Positions 50,812 through 59,900 of a stretch of 64,000 nucleotides of DNA are shown one piece after another. The position numbers were made by a program, and so were the translations under genes. Every line of letters begins with the position of its first letter. Within the stretch, counting starts at the first letter, position 1. This DNA is from Dolichospermum flos-aquae CCAP 1403/13F (GTDB taxonomy: Bacteria; Cyanobacteriota; Cyanobacteriia; Cyanobacteriales; Nostocaceae). The notes below the pieces were generated by a model, which saw only the letters and a list, made by a program, of their open reading frames with translations, did not search any database and had not been told where the DNA came from. The stretch spans positions 3,206,501 to 3,270,500 of the forward strand of contig NZ_CP051206.1 in the NCBI RefSeq assembly GCF_012516395.1. The letters run 5' to 3'.

Positions 50812-52221
50812 TTATCTTTTTTTCTCCGGTAAATTGCGTGGGGGGATTATTCTCCCTTCATAAAACTCCCTTTCCAACTGACTTAATTTCCACCATCCTG
50901 CACCCAATAAAAGAGGAAAAAATGTTTCCACCATCACCAGTAAAATTGATTTTGTCTCCACCAAAAAAGTCAATAAAGGACTACTAGCCAAAGCAACAAT
51001 AGTCAGAACACCACACCAAAATTTTAACTGTTGAATCCTCCTTAAAGCCTGACGACAACTGGCACATTTTTCTGTGTGAGAATGATATCTTTCTAGTAGT
51101 GCTTCTTTATTCAATAAAAGTGGTGGGAAAGATTCTCCCGGAAATGTTTCCCCATGATATTGATTTACCCATTTACGTAACTCAGCCACAAAAGTATCTG
51201 CTTTTGTCGCCAGATAAAAGGCTTTATTAAAATTAGCACTACCACCTTTAGCAGCTAAATAACGTTCTTGATAATGGAGAAAAATTTGATCATCTTCTAA
51301 AACGCCATTTTGTCCAATATGGACATACCAACGAGGACGAATTTTAATAAAAAATCCTGGTAGTTTAGACTTGAAATTAAAAGGAAAACGGGCAATAATT
51401 CGACATTCACCTTTGCGAATGGGGACAGCATAAACAACAGTTAAAATTCTGCCTTTTTCCGCATTAATATCATGCCACATCAAACCAGGGGCAATAAATG
51501 TTGTGGAAAGTTTTCCCGATTGTCCCGCTTTTAATCCTTGTTTCCAAATCCCTTCAAAACCATGTTTTCCTGATTCAACTATTTCTAATTCTAAAGGTGC
51601 AGCATTGGCACGATTTCCCACTGTCAGATGATGGGTAAAGGCAATATGACTAGGATCAAGGATATTTTCTAATAATGTTAAAGCATCATAAGGAACATCT
51701 CGAAAAGTGTTCATAATTACCCAGCCTTCTGGCGCTGATTCTATGGGTTCAACTACAGGAACTTTGGTATTTATGGCATTTTCTGGATTACCAGCATAGA
51801 CAAATAATAATCCCTGTCTTTCTGTTGTTGGTAAAGATGGTACACAAGCCCTGGGAGAGGTTTCTGCTTTTCCACCTGCAACCTGTTGGGGAATTTTTTG
51901 ACAACTTCCATCTCCAGCAAATGTCCAACCATGATAAGGACATTCTAATAGTCCATCTTCATTAATTCTGCCTTCAGAAAGAGGTGCAAGACGGTGAGGA
52001 CATTGATCTATAAATACTTGCCAAGATGAGTTTTTCTGATCCCACCAAATCACAATATCTTTACCCAAAAGAGTGAAAGGTGTGGGTTTGGATTTGTCTA
52101 AATCTTGAAGGTAGTGAACTGGATACCATGCTTCTGCTAATTCAAAAGCATCTGGGTTACTCCCTCCAGGTAATATTTCTGTGATAGAATTATCGTTGAT
52201 CAGAGATTGTGTTTGCACCAT
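50812..52221 (-). CDS. Rieske oxygenase of the pheophorbide a oxygenase (Lls1/PaO) family
   Basis: A 469-aa protein. The Rieske centre is DQCPHRLAP (Cys74, His76) and LLECPYHGWTF (Cys94, His97). The mononuclear iron site is in LLENILDPSHIAFTHHLTVG (Asp and two His). The C-terminus has a CxxC (CASCRQALRR) and two membrane helices, as in chloroplast PaO, Tic55 and CAO relatives. The family opens or oxygenates chlorophyll-related rings; the cyanobacterial substrates are mostly unknown. Placed at the thylakoid or plasma membrane. It has no operon partner; crcB follows upstream. Confidence 0.88.
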   Translation of the reverse strand: MVQTQSLINDNSITEILPGGSNPDAFELAEAWYPVHYLQDLDKSKPTPFTLLGKDIVIWWDQKNSSWQVFIDQCPHRLAPLSEGRINEDGLLECPYHGWTFAGDGSCQKIPQQVAGGKAETSPRACVPSLPTTERQGLLFVYAGNPENAINTKVPVVEPIESAPEGWVIMNTFRDVPYDALTLLENILDPSHIAFTHHLTVGNRANAAPLELEIVESGKHGFEGIWKQGLKAGQSGKLSTTFIAPGLMWHDINAEKGRILTVVYAVPIRKGECRIIARFPFNFKSKLPGFFIKIRPRWYVHIGQNGVLEDDQIFLHYQERYLAAKGGSANFNKAFYLATKADTFVAELRKWVNQYHGETFPGESFPPLLLNKEALLERYHSHTEKCASCRQALRRIQQLKFWCGVLTIVALASSPLLTFLVETKSILLVMVETFFPLLLGAGWWKLSQLEREFYEGRIIPPRNLPEKKR

Positions 52222-52250
52222 TTTCTGTATTGATTAATTTCCCATAACTT

Positions 52251-52649
52251 CTAATTGAACATTCTAGCAAGAACCATCCCTAATTGAACACTGATAATTC
52301 CTAAAATTGTACTACCTGAAAAATAACCAGCAGCAGCTAACCAATTACCACGTTGTAACAAGCCAACTGTATCTAACCCAAAAGTAGAAAAAGTAGTATA
52401 TGCACCTAAAAATCCTGTAGCGGCAATCAACTTAACTTCTGGGGAAATCATCGCTGTTTTTTCCATAGCTAAAGTTGCGAAAAACCCCATTGCTAAACAA
52501 CCACTAATATTAATAAAAAAAGTTCCATAGGGAAAACCAAAACCAAAGCGGTTTGTCAACCACAAAGTTAAATAATAGCGACTTAAAGCCCCAGCTATTG
52601 CCCCTAAACTAATGGCAATGGGAACACGAATTTCTGTCTGTTGTAACAT
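52251..52649 (-). CDS. crcB: Fluoride ion channel CrcB/FluC
   Basis: A 132-aa protein with four membrane helices. Motifs are [11 protein letters not shown] near residue 20, [17 protein letters not shown] (the Asn and Gly-rich turn), and [17 protein letters not shown], the phenylalanine-lined pore block of Fluc channels. It lowers cytoplasmic fluoride by passive efflux as a dual-topology dimer. One gene suffices. I found no fluoride riboswitch in the 170 bp upstream. Confidence 0.92.
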   Translation of the reverse strand: MLQQTEIRVPIAISLGAIAGALSRYYLTLWLTNRFGFGFPYGTFFINISGCLAMGFFATLAMEKTAMISPEVKLIAATGFLGAYTTFSTFGLDTVGLLQRGNWLAAAGYFSGSTILGIISVQLGMVLARMFN

Positions 52650-52819
52650 TATTAGTCTTTTTTTGAATCAGCCTCAAACGGAAAACCGTACTTTGGTGAC
52701 AGGTTTTCATCACTGTACCTCAAAATTGAACTCGATACAATCAAGAGGTGGCTAAAAGGATGCTGTTGTCCAGACAAAGTTATAAAAATTAATACAGCAC
52801 AAGTAGGAGAGTTATCAAG

Positions 52820-53683
52820 ATGGGAAATCAACTGAAAACGGCTATTTTACTAGGGACTCTAAGTGGCTTATTGATAGCAATTAGTTACTGGGTAATTGGT
52901 GGTACGGGGGGCTTGATTATAGGAATTGGGTTAGCAGCAGCGACTAATTTATTCTCCTGGTATCAATCAGATAAGATTGCTTTAGCCGTATATAACGCCC
53001 AGCCTGTCACCGCAGCGGAAGCACCAGCACTGTATCGTATTGTCCAAAAATTATCTAGCCGTGCCAATATTCCCATGCCGGGAGTGTACATTGTTCCTAG
53101 TCCCACTGCCAACGCTTTTGCTACAGGACGAGATCCTGAACACGCGGCTGTGGCTGTCACCGCCGGGATTTTAGACATCCTCCCAGAGGATGAATTAGAA
53201 GGCGTAATTGCCCACGAACTTACCCACATTATTAATCGTGATACCTTAACTCAAGCGGTGGCGGCTACTGTGGCTGGGGCTGTTTCTTTCCTAGCACAAA
53301 TGCTCAGTTATAGTCTGTGGTTTGGTGGCGGTTCACGGGATAATGAAAGAGGTGGCAATCCTTTAGGTGTATTAGCTACAGTTATTTTTGCCCCTATGGC
53401 TGCAACAATTATTCAGTTAGCTATTTCCCGGACTAGAGAGTTTTCTGCTGATGCTGGTGCGGCAAAATTAACAGGTAATCCTCGCGCCTTAGCTAGGGCT
53501 TTACAAAGGTTAGAATCTACAGCTAGACAAATGCCTTTGAATGCTAATCCAGCTTTTGAACCATTATTAATTATTCATCCCATTTCTGGGCAGTTTTTGG
53601 GAAATCTTTTCTCTAGTCACCCAGCAACTGAAGCAAGAGTAGAAGCTTTACTACAATTAGAAAGGCAACTGATTAGTCGTTAA
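52820..53683 (+). CDS. htpX: HtpX-like zinc metalloprotease (M48)
   Basis: A 287-aa membrane protease. Two N-terminal helices (TAILLGTLSGLLIAISYWVI and GLIIGIGLAAATNLF) precede the zinc motif HELTH (AHELTHIINRDT), and the third ligand Glu is in REFSADAGAAKLTG. Two more helices lie between. HtpX takes part in quality control of membrane proteins along with FtsH. It is full length; ATG 52820 has AGGAGAG as ribosome site. Confidence 0.93.
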   Translation: MGNQLKTAILLGTLSGLLIAISYWVIGGTGGLIIGIGLAAATNLFSWYQSDKIALAVYNAQPVTAAEAPALYRIVQKLSSRANIPMPGVYIVPSPTANAFATGRDPEHAAVAVTAGILDILPEDELEGVIAHELTHIINRDTLTQAVAATVAGAVSFLAQMLSYSLWFGGGSRDNERGGNPLGVLATVIFAPMAATIIQLAISRTREFSADAGAAKLTGNPRALARALQRLESTARQMPLNANPAFEPLLIIHPISGQFLGNLFSSHPATEARVEALLQLERQLISR

Positions 53684-53802
53684 TAATCTATCTTTGGTCA
53701 TAAGTATATTTATAAATCCCCAATTGACTGATGACCAAATTATGATGATTACAGGTGCAATATTCATCCACAAGTAAACTTTACCAACAGGATGTGGCAA
53801 CT

Positions 53803-54177
53803 ATGACTACTAACAATATTGAATCTATAGAAATCGTAGAAATTAGTCTTCATACCAGCGAAAATGGGGAAATAGATGAAGTTAAGCAGGAAACTACAGC
53901 ATTATTAGAGGCGATTAAAAACCGCGCCCAAGCTGAAGCTGAATCGGCTGGAACTATTACCCGTGAAACCTATTTAAATGCTGTGCGTCAGGTACGAGAA
54001 GCTATTGAAAAAGACAAACTGATCGAAAGAGACCGCTTAGAATATTCTTGGGCTAAAATTCAAGAAGAATTGGAGCATAATTGGAACTTACTGCATAAGG
54101 ATGTCACAGATTTGGGCGACAGATTCCAAAATGCTGCTAAGGCTGCTTGGGAAGCTTTCAATGCCCCTCGTGATTAG
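53803..54177 (+). CDS. Conserved hypothetical helical protein (124 aa)
   Basis: ATG 53803 (MTTNNIESIEIVEISLHTSE) is preferred over ATG 53755, as the segment in between is unlike coding sequence. The protein is almost wholly helical and charged (LEYSWAKIQEELEHNWNLLH), with a predicted coiled coil in residues 25-110. No membrane segment. It may be a structural or stress-related protein of cyanobacteria. It follows htpX on the same strand, 119 bp away. Confidence 0.6.
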   Translation: MTTNNIESIEIVEISLHTSENGEIDEVKQETTALLEAIKNRAQAEAESAGTITRETYLNAVRQVREAIEKDKLIERDRLEYSWAKIQEELEHNWNLLHKDVTDLGDRFQNAAKAAWEAFNAPRD

Positions 54178-54368
54178 GATTGATAATAAAAACAAGTAGG
54201 GATATAGCATAACTGTATCCCTCATCAAAAATCGCATGGATAAGGATAGTCAAAATGTGATTATAATTATCTGCTTCTGATAAACCTGAAATCTCTCAAG
54301 TGATAAAAGAAGCAAATGGATTATTAATTTAACATCAATAATCACAAAAATCATCAAAATCCTAAAAA

Positions 54369-54830
54369 TCACAGTTTAGACATTTTATCTAACAAAACAC
54401 TAACCTTTTTAGCCCTTTCTGGTTGACGCTGTTTTTGCAATAATTCCTTTGCTTGAACTAAATTACTTTTCGCTTCTACTTCCTGTTGTTCCTGCATGAG
54501 AATATTCGCTAAACGTAAATAAGCATCAGGATTTTTGGGACTACTATCAATTACTCCACAAAATAACGCTTTTGCTTCGGCAATTTGTCCCTTCTGATTT
54601 AAAATATCTCCTAACAGCAAACGTACCATATCATTGGTAGAGTTGATAGCAATGACTTTTCTCAAAGCTATTTCAGCATTTTCAAAATCTTTAGCTTGAT
54701 AAAAATTGATGCCTTTTTGAAATAAATTAGAAGTAATCAATGTTTTGATACTTAAATAACCAAGAATGGCAAGACCAAAAATGACTACGGAAATGGCGAT
54801 AATATTGGCAGTAGGAAATGTTGCTAACAT
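54369..54830 (-). CDS. Membrane-anchored TPR protein
   Basis: A 153-aa protein with one N-terminal helix (IIAISVVIFGLAILGYLSI) and two or three tetratricopeptide repeats (KGINFYQAKDFENAEIALRK, NPDAYLRLANILMQEQQEVE). It starts 4 bp downstream of the homogentisate prenyltransferase gene on the same strand, so the two are likely one operon, though a link in function is not known. Confidence 0.8.
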   Translation of the reverse strand: MLATFPTANIIAISVVIFGLAILGYLSIKTLITSNLFQKGINFYQAKDFENAEIALRKVIAINSTNDMVRLLLGDILNQKGQIAEAKALFCGVIDSSPKNPDAYLRLANILMQEQQEVEAKSNLVQAKELLQKQRQPERAKKVSVLLDKMSKL

Positions 54831-54834
54831 GAGT

Positions 54835-55773
54835 TTAAGCTAATAAACAGGAAACAGGAAAAATTAGATATTCAATGAAAAACAATTTCCAGATAAATTG
54901 ATAGAAATTAGTAATGGCTTGTTTGTCTTGTAAATCAACTCCAGCACCTTGCCACCACATCACAATTAAAGCTACTGTATGAGTGATTAAGATGAAGATA
55001 GTGTTAACTTCCGCAAGATGGAATAACGCTACTAAAATCATACCTCCATAACAGATTGTTAATACCCAAAGTGCGAGACTAAATACTTTTTGTTGTCCGA
55101 GTTGGAGGGTGAAAGTTGTGATATTATAAAATCTATCTCCTTCCATATCAGGAATATCTTTGAAAATAGCGATCGCAAATGTAAATACCAAGATAAACAC
55201 CGTTAAAGCCCAAACTGCACCCGGAATCCCTTGGCTTCTTTGCAATACCCAACTAAAATGCAAAAATAAACCTAAATTAACAATCGTTCCCCGCACCGAA
55301 AAAATACATAAAGCAGCCCAAAATGGAAACTGTTTTAAACGAATTGGTGGTAAAGAATAAGCCGTACCAATTGCTAAACTTATCGTTACCATACCCATTA
55401 AAAATGGTCCCGTTAGCCATGCTAAAGCCAAAGCCACAATACCAGTAATAATAACAATTAATTGTCCTTGTCCTCTGGTAAATTCTCCCGACGCTAAAGG
55501 TAAATCTGGTTTATTGATTTTATCAATGTCAATATCTTCCAATTGATTCAAACCAACAATATAAATATTGCCACAGATACAAGCAATCCATGTTGCTAAA
55601 ATTTGACTAATATGCAAACCAGAAAACTTTGTCGAAGTGACACCCAGAGTAATTAAATATAAACCCAAAACACTCAAAGTTGTTCCCATAATTGTATGGG
55701 GACGGGAAAACTTCCAAAAAGAATAAAACCAACTTCCTGGAAAAATAGCAGAACTTTGTTTATAAAATTGATT
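54835..55773 (-). CDS. Homogentisate phytyltransferase (UbiA family)
   Basis: Start at ATG 55773 (MNQFYKQSSAIFPGSWFYSF), ten codons inside the longest frame. The 312-aa membrane protein has nine helices and the prenyl-diphosphate motif NQLEDIDIDKINKPDLPLAS, and a second acidic block FKDIPDMEGDRFYNITTF. This spacing is that of the homogentisate prenyltransferases (slr1736/VTE2) that join phytyl diphosphate to homogentisate in tocopherol synthesis. A tocopherol-type methyltransferase gene lies next upstream, which supports the call. Confidence 0.85.
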   Translation of the reverse strand, partial: NQFYKQSSAIFPGSWFYSFWKFSRPHTIMGTTLSVLGLYLITLGVTSTKFSGLHISQILATWIACICGNIYIVGLNQLEDIDIDKINKPDLPLASGEFTRGQGQLIVIITGIVALALAWLTGPFLMGMVTISLAIGTAYSLPPIRLKQFPFWAALCIFSVRGTIVNLGLFLHFSWVLQRSQGIPGAVWALTVFILVFTFAIAIFKDIPDMEGDRFYNITTFTLQLGQQKVFSLALWVLTICYGGMILVALFHLAEVNTIFILITHTVALIVMWWQGAGVDLQDKQAITNFYQFIWKLFFIEYLIFPVSCLLA

Positions 55774-55941
55774 CATTTTTTGCTCTTTTTTGTTCGTAAG
55801 CACCTAAAGGAATTGAACTTATACCATTTCTTTATGAAACTGCGCCGAATTTCCTAACCTTATCTTTTTCTTCTCTGTGTCCTCTGTGCCTCTGTGGTTC
55901 GTTTATCCTTAAATTGAGTACATCTTTAAACAGAATTGGAC

Positions 55942-56784
55942 TTATTTTGTCCCGCGTAATAATCCAAATCTAACTAATCCAGTTTCATAACCTCGACGCA
56001 TTAAACCTAAAGATAATGCCCCCTGAATTGTAGTCCAACCAGCCATTAATAAACCGATAAATGCTTGGGGTGTAAACGCTGAATCAATGACAACATTCCA
56101 AAAAGGTGCAACTGCGGTTGACCAATCAGCCGTGCGAATATTATTTAATGGTAATTGCCAAGCGATCGCTTCATACTCCGCTAAAGAAATCACATAAGGT
56201 AAACAATAGACTCGATAAATATCCTCTAAGTGCTTTTGCTCATCCGTTGTTAGTGGTGACTTATCCGTATTCCGATGACACCATGTCACCATAATCAAAG
56301 TTCCACCGGGCTTTAACACGCGATAACACTCTTGTAAAAACTTAGTTTTATCTGGCATATGTTCACCGCTTTCCAGTGACCAAACCAAATCAAAAGAATT
56401 ATCATCAAAGGGCATTTCTTGGGCATTGGCAACCATGAATCTAGTCTTTTGACTCAAACTCATTGCCAAAGACCTTTCGGTGGCTCTAGCGGCTTGTACA
56501 GGACTCAATGTAATTCCCGTAGCATTGGCCCCAAACTTATCAGCTAAGTATAAAGAACTACCACCAATTCCACAGCCGACATCAAGAATATTTTCAGCGC
56601 CCTTAACATCTGCCCATTTTAGCAACTCTTCAATTAAATCAATTTGTGCCTGACGGCGTTCTTTTACCTGTTTACCATCTACACCATAATAACCGTGGTG
56701 CATATGTTCTCCCCAAATCTGTTCCCACAGACTGGAAGAAGCATCGTAAAATTCCTGAATTTGTTTGTAAAGTATTTGACTCAT
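55942..56784 (-). CDS. Tocopherol O-methyltransferase-type SAM methyltransferase
   Basis: Start at ATG 56784 (MSQILYKQIQEFYDASSSLW); the 36 codons upstream lie in noncoding-like sequence. The 280-aa protein begins with the phrase FYDASSSLWEQIWGEHMHHG then YY, a hallmark of gamma-tocopherol and related methyltransferases. SAM motif I is ILDVGCGIGGSSLYLADKFG, and motif post-I to III follow (VWSLESGEHMPDK, LKPGGTLIMVTWCHR). It methylates ring carbons in tocopherol synthesis. No chloroplast-type transit. Same strand as the homogentisate prenyltransferase, 168 bp upstream of it. Confidence 0.85.
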   Translation of the reverse strand: MSQILYKQIQEFYDASSSLWEQIWGEHMHHGYYGVDGKQVKERRQAQIDLIEELLKWADVKGAENILDVGCGIGGSSLYLADKFGANATGITLSPVQAARATERSLAMSLSQKTRFMVANAQEMPFDDNSFDLVWSLESGEHMPDKTKFLQECYRVLKPGGTLIMVTWCHRNTDKSPLTTDEQKHLEDIYRVYCLPYVISLAEYEAIAWQLPLNNIRTADWSTAVAPFWNVVIDSAFTPQAFIGLLMAGWTTIQGALSLGLMRRGYETGLVRFGLLRGTK

Positions 56785-56965
56785 GAATTTAATAATTAAA
56801 AAATGACAGGAAATTGGAAAAAAACTTATTCTTAGGCTACCATCTATGTTTTTAATTAGATAGGGATATTTTTCTGCCTGGGAATAACTCATTAATTCTA
56901 CCTTGGTAAGATGTCAAAATAGCCTAATTGCACAAAGTTTATTTATTTTTCATTTTTAATTACTT

Positions 56966-58300
56966 ATGACTGTTGCGCGGACAATTTGTTTGGGCTTTGT
57001 CGCTGTCATTCTCTTGGGAGCAATTCTCTTGACAATGCCTTTCTCTACTGGTAATGGTAATTGGAATGACCCCATTGTTGCCCTATTTACTTCAACTTCG
57101 GCAGTTTGTGTCACAGGTTTAGCAGTGGTAGATACTGGTACTGATTTTTCGTTTTTAGGTCAGTTGTTTATTGCCTTATTAGCCCAAATTGGTGGTTTAG
57201 GTTATATGACAACTACCACATTTTTAATGTTATTAATTGGCAGAAAATTTGACCTGCGACAAAAAGTAGCAATTCAACAAGCTTTAGACCGTCCAGGCAT
57301 GAGTGGTAGCAGTCAAATTATCCGTTCTATTATTGCGACTACCTTATTATTTGAACTCACGGGAGTATTTTTATTAATGATAGTCTTTGTTCCCGAAAAA
57401 GGTTGGCAAGAAGGAACTTGGTTAGCAATTTTTCATAGTGTTAGTGCTTGGGATAATGCTGGATTTAGTTTATTCAAAGATAATTTAATTGGTTATCAAT
57501 CTTCTCCTTTAGTGATTATCACAATTGGCTGTTTAATTATCTTTGGAGGTATTGGTTATCAAGTAATTTTGGATATGTATTTGTGGTTACGTGACCGCAT
57601 AGTCAAAAAAACAAGTTGTTTAGTATTCTCTCTAGATTTCAAAGTTGCTACTAGCACAACTTTAATATTATTAGTGTTAGGAACAATTGCAATTCTCTTT
57701 GTAGAAATTAGAAACGATAGCGTCTTTGGACAATTAAGTTTATCTGATAAAATATTAGCCGCTTGGTTTCAGTCAGTTAGTACCAGAACCGCTGGTTTTA
57801 ATAGCATTGACATTGGGAAAATGACTAATGCCGGATTATTCATTATGATTGCTTTGATGTTTATTGGTGCAAGTCCTGGAGGTACAGGAGGAGGAATCAA
57901 AACAACTACTTTACGAGTGCTTACCAGTTGTACAAATGCAATTCTTCAAGGCAAAGAAGAGGTATTATTATATAATCGCAAAATTGCCATCTCATTAATT
58001 TTAAAAGCTGTTGGAGTGGTGTTTGGTTCACTAGCAACAGTGATTGTAGCTACGGTTTTAATTAGTATTACTGACCCCAAATTGGCTTTTATTCAAATTC
58101 TTTTTGAAGTAGTATCAGCCTTTGGTACAGTCGGACTCTCTACAGGAATTACAGGGACTGTTTCTATTGCAGCAAAATTAATTTTAATTCTCACAATGTA
58201 TATTGGTCGAGTTGGTGTTTTATTATTAATGTCATCTATATTAGGTGATCCTCGTCCTACCAGAATCCACTATCCCGAAGAAAATCTCCTTGTTGGATAA
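56966..58300 (+). CDS. ktrB: Potassium uptake protein KtrB (TrkH/NtpJ family)
   Basis: A 444-aa membrane protein with four M1-P-M2 modules. The four P-loops are STSAVCVTGLAV, VSAWDNAGFSL, STRTAGFNSID and VSAFGTVGLSTG; each has the filter glycine. The gating loop region in the third module is Gly-rich (GASPGGTGGGIKTTT). KtrB takes up K+ with Na+, controlled by the RCK subunit KtrA. ktrA begins at 63551, with a 5.2-kb insert between. Starts at ATG 56966. Confidence 0.92.
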   Translation: MTVARTICLGFVAVILLGAILLTMPFSTGNGNWNDPIVALFTSTSAVCVTGLAVVDTGTDFSFLGQLFIALLAQIGGLGYMTTTTFLMLLIGRKFDLRQKVAIQQALDRPGMSGSSQIIRSIIATTLLFELTGVFLLMIVFVPEKGWQEGTWLAIFHSVSAWDNAGFSLFKDNLIGYQSSPLVIITIGCLIIFGGIGYQVILDMYLWLRDRIVKKTSCLVFSLDFKVATSTTLILLVLGTIAILFVEIRNDSVFGQLSLSDKILAAWFQSVSTRTAGFNSIDIGKMTNAGLFIMIALMFIGASPGGTGGGIKTTTLRVLTSCTNAILQGKEEVLLYNRKIAISLILKAVGVVFGSLATVIVATVLISITDPKLAFIQILFEVVSAFGTVGLSTGITGTVSIAAKLILILTMYIGRVGVLLLMSSILGDPRPTRIHYPEENLLVG

Positions 58301-58556
58301 TCACCAATTACCAATTGATATCGAACTCAGGAAGAACGGGAATTAGATACCACCTTCCCCAGTTATTATACTCAAAACGGCTTGATTGTTTGATTCTAAA
58401 CGTAGGGGTTTAGCTCTTGCTTTACCCCTACACATCTGGGTTCTTTGTCATTTGGCAAAAGTTTAAATCTCACCCGTGTTTAGTATAACTTGCTGGTGGT
58501 GGTAGCGAAAATGTCAATAATCAACTAAAATTTAAGTTGAGTCTATAACTTTATCT
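58301..58556. other. Spacer with hairpin between ktrB and the ATPase gene
   Basis: Starts with ACCAATTACCAATT, a phrase that also stands just before ktrA (63519-63546). GTAGGGGTTTAGCTCTTGCT then TTACCCCTAC at 58402-58431 forms a hairpin with 8-bp perfect arms, related to the outer ends of the element at 10238. Confidence 0.5.
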
Positions 58557-59900
58557 ATGAATCAACCTAACTTTCAACGTGCAAATACTCTAAAATCTGC
58601 TTATAATGCTTGCACTTTAGAACCACTAGAACCTGCGGAAATTTCAAAATACTATGTTGATTTATCAGCAGTACGTAAATCTTCAGCCGTTGAGGGTGTA
58701 AGCACAATTTTAGAGTTTCAAGAATTAGGGGACTATACCACTATTTTATTTACTGGACATCGAGGTTCAGGTAAAAGTACAGAGTTAAAAAAGATTCAAA
58801 GTCAATGGGAACAAAATTATCATGTCATTTATTTAGAAGTAAATGAAGAAACAGATATTAATGATGCTAATTATACAGATTTATATTTAATTGTAATTAA
58901 GCAAGTTGAATTTACTTTACGGAAATTAGGGTTAAAGTTTGAACAAAAATTATTAAATAGTTTTGAGAATTGGTTTAAGGAAATTACAGAAGAAAATGAA
59001 GAAAGTGTAGAAAAATCCGTCAGTGTGGAATCAGAAGCCAGTTTAGAAGGTGGTGCGCCATTTATTGCGAAATTAATGGTGAAATTATTGGCACAAATCA
59101 AGGGTTCTGATAAACAAAAAACTACAATTCGCCAAACTTTAGAAAAGGATATTTCTCGACTCAAGGCAGATATCAACCTATTGCTAGATGACGCTTATGG
59201 TAAATTGAGAAAAAAATATCCAAACTCTAAGGGTTTATTAATTATTTTTGATAACTTAGATCGTGTTCCCCCTGCGGTTGCAGATCATTTATTTTTTGAC
59301 TATGCAGCCCAATTACAAGAACTGCACTGTACAATTATTTATACAGTTCCTATTTCTATTCTTTGTTCACCGAAAAAACCTCTAGCTTTATTTGATGGTG
59401 AACCGCACATTGTGCCAATGGTGAATATATACCAATTTGATCGAAATGTGCGTGATTTAAACTATAATCAAATTGGATTGGATGCAGTAGCAAGTTTAAT
59501 TGAAAAACGAGTAGATGTTAATGCTGTGTTTAATTCCCGTGCAGAATTGCTAGAATTAGCTAAAGCTAGTGGTGGTCATGTGCGTCAAATTATGCAAATG
59601 ATGAGGGCTACTTGCTTACGCGCCAGCACCAAAAATCATAGTAAGATTGAAGCTGAAGATGTTGTTTATGCTGTCAAACAACAACAATTTAGTTTTGAAA
59701 GATTTATTCCTGAAGAACATTATCCAGTTTTAGCGCAAGTTTACGTGAATAAAGATGTGAGTAAAGATGATATTGGCCAGTTAATGCTGTTTAATACTTC
59801 TGTTTTAGAATACAATGGCGATAACAGATGGAATTATCCTAACCCAGTGGTGAAGCAAAATGAATTCTTCCAAAAAGCACTGGCAGAAATTACAACATGA
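58557..59900 (+). CDS. ORC/STAND-like AAA ATPase
   Basis: A 447-aa P-loop ATPase. Walker A is GHRGSGKST (residues 67-75), Walker B is LLIIFDNLD (227-235). A sensor-2-like block SGGHVRQIMQMMRATCLRAS occurs near 345, followed by a winged-helix-like C-terminus with EAEDVVYAVKQQQFSFERFI. An acidic insert (about 140-190) separates the P-loop and Walker B. The layout resembles Orc1/Cdc6-type and STAND ATPases that switch on upon sensing a signal. Its 3' end overlaps the TPR gene by 41 bp, so they are one operon. No effector domain (nuclease, TIR, protease) is visible. Confidence 0.75.
   Translation: MNQPNFQRANTLKSAYNACTLEPLEPAEISKYYVDLSAVRKSSAVEGVSTILEFQELGDYTTILFTGHRGSGKSTELKKIQSQWEQNYHVIYLEVNEETDINDANYTDLYLIVIKQVEFTLRKLGLKFEQKLLNSFENWFKEITEENEESVEKSVSVESEASLEGGAPFIAKLMVKLLAQIKGSDKQKTTIRQTLEKDISRLKADINLLLDDAYGKLRKKYPNSKGLLIIFDNLDRVPPAVADHLFFDYAAQLQELHCTIIYTVPISILCSPKKPLALFDGEPHIVPMVNIYQFDRNVRDLNYNQIGLDAVASLIEKRVDVNAVFNSRAELLELAKASGGHVRQIMQMMRATCLRASTKNHSKIEAEDVVYAVKQQQFSFERFIPEEHYPVLAQVYVNKDVSKDDIGQLMLFNTSVLEYNGDNRWNYPNPVVKQNEFFQKALAEITT

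Noticed and set aside
52650-52819. Fluoride riboswitch upstream of crcB
   Set aside because: No convincing pseudoknot-like conserved core could be found on the minus strand in this spacer.
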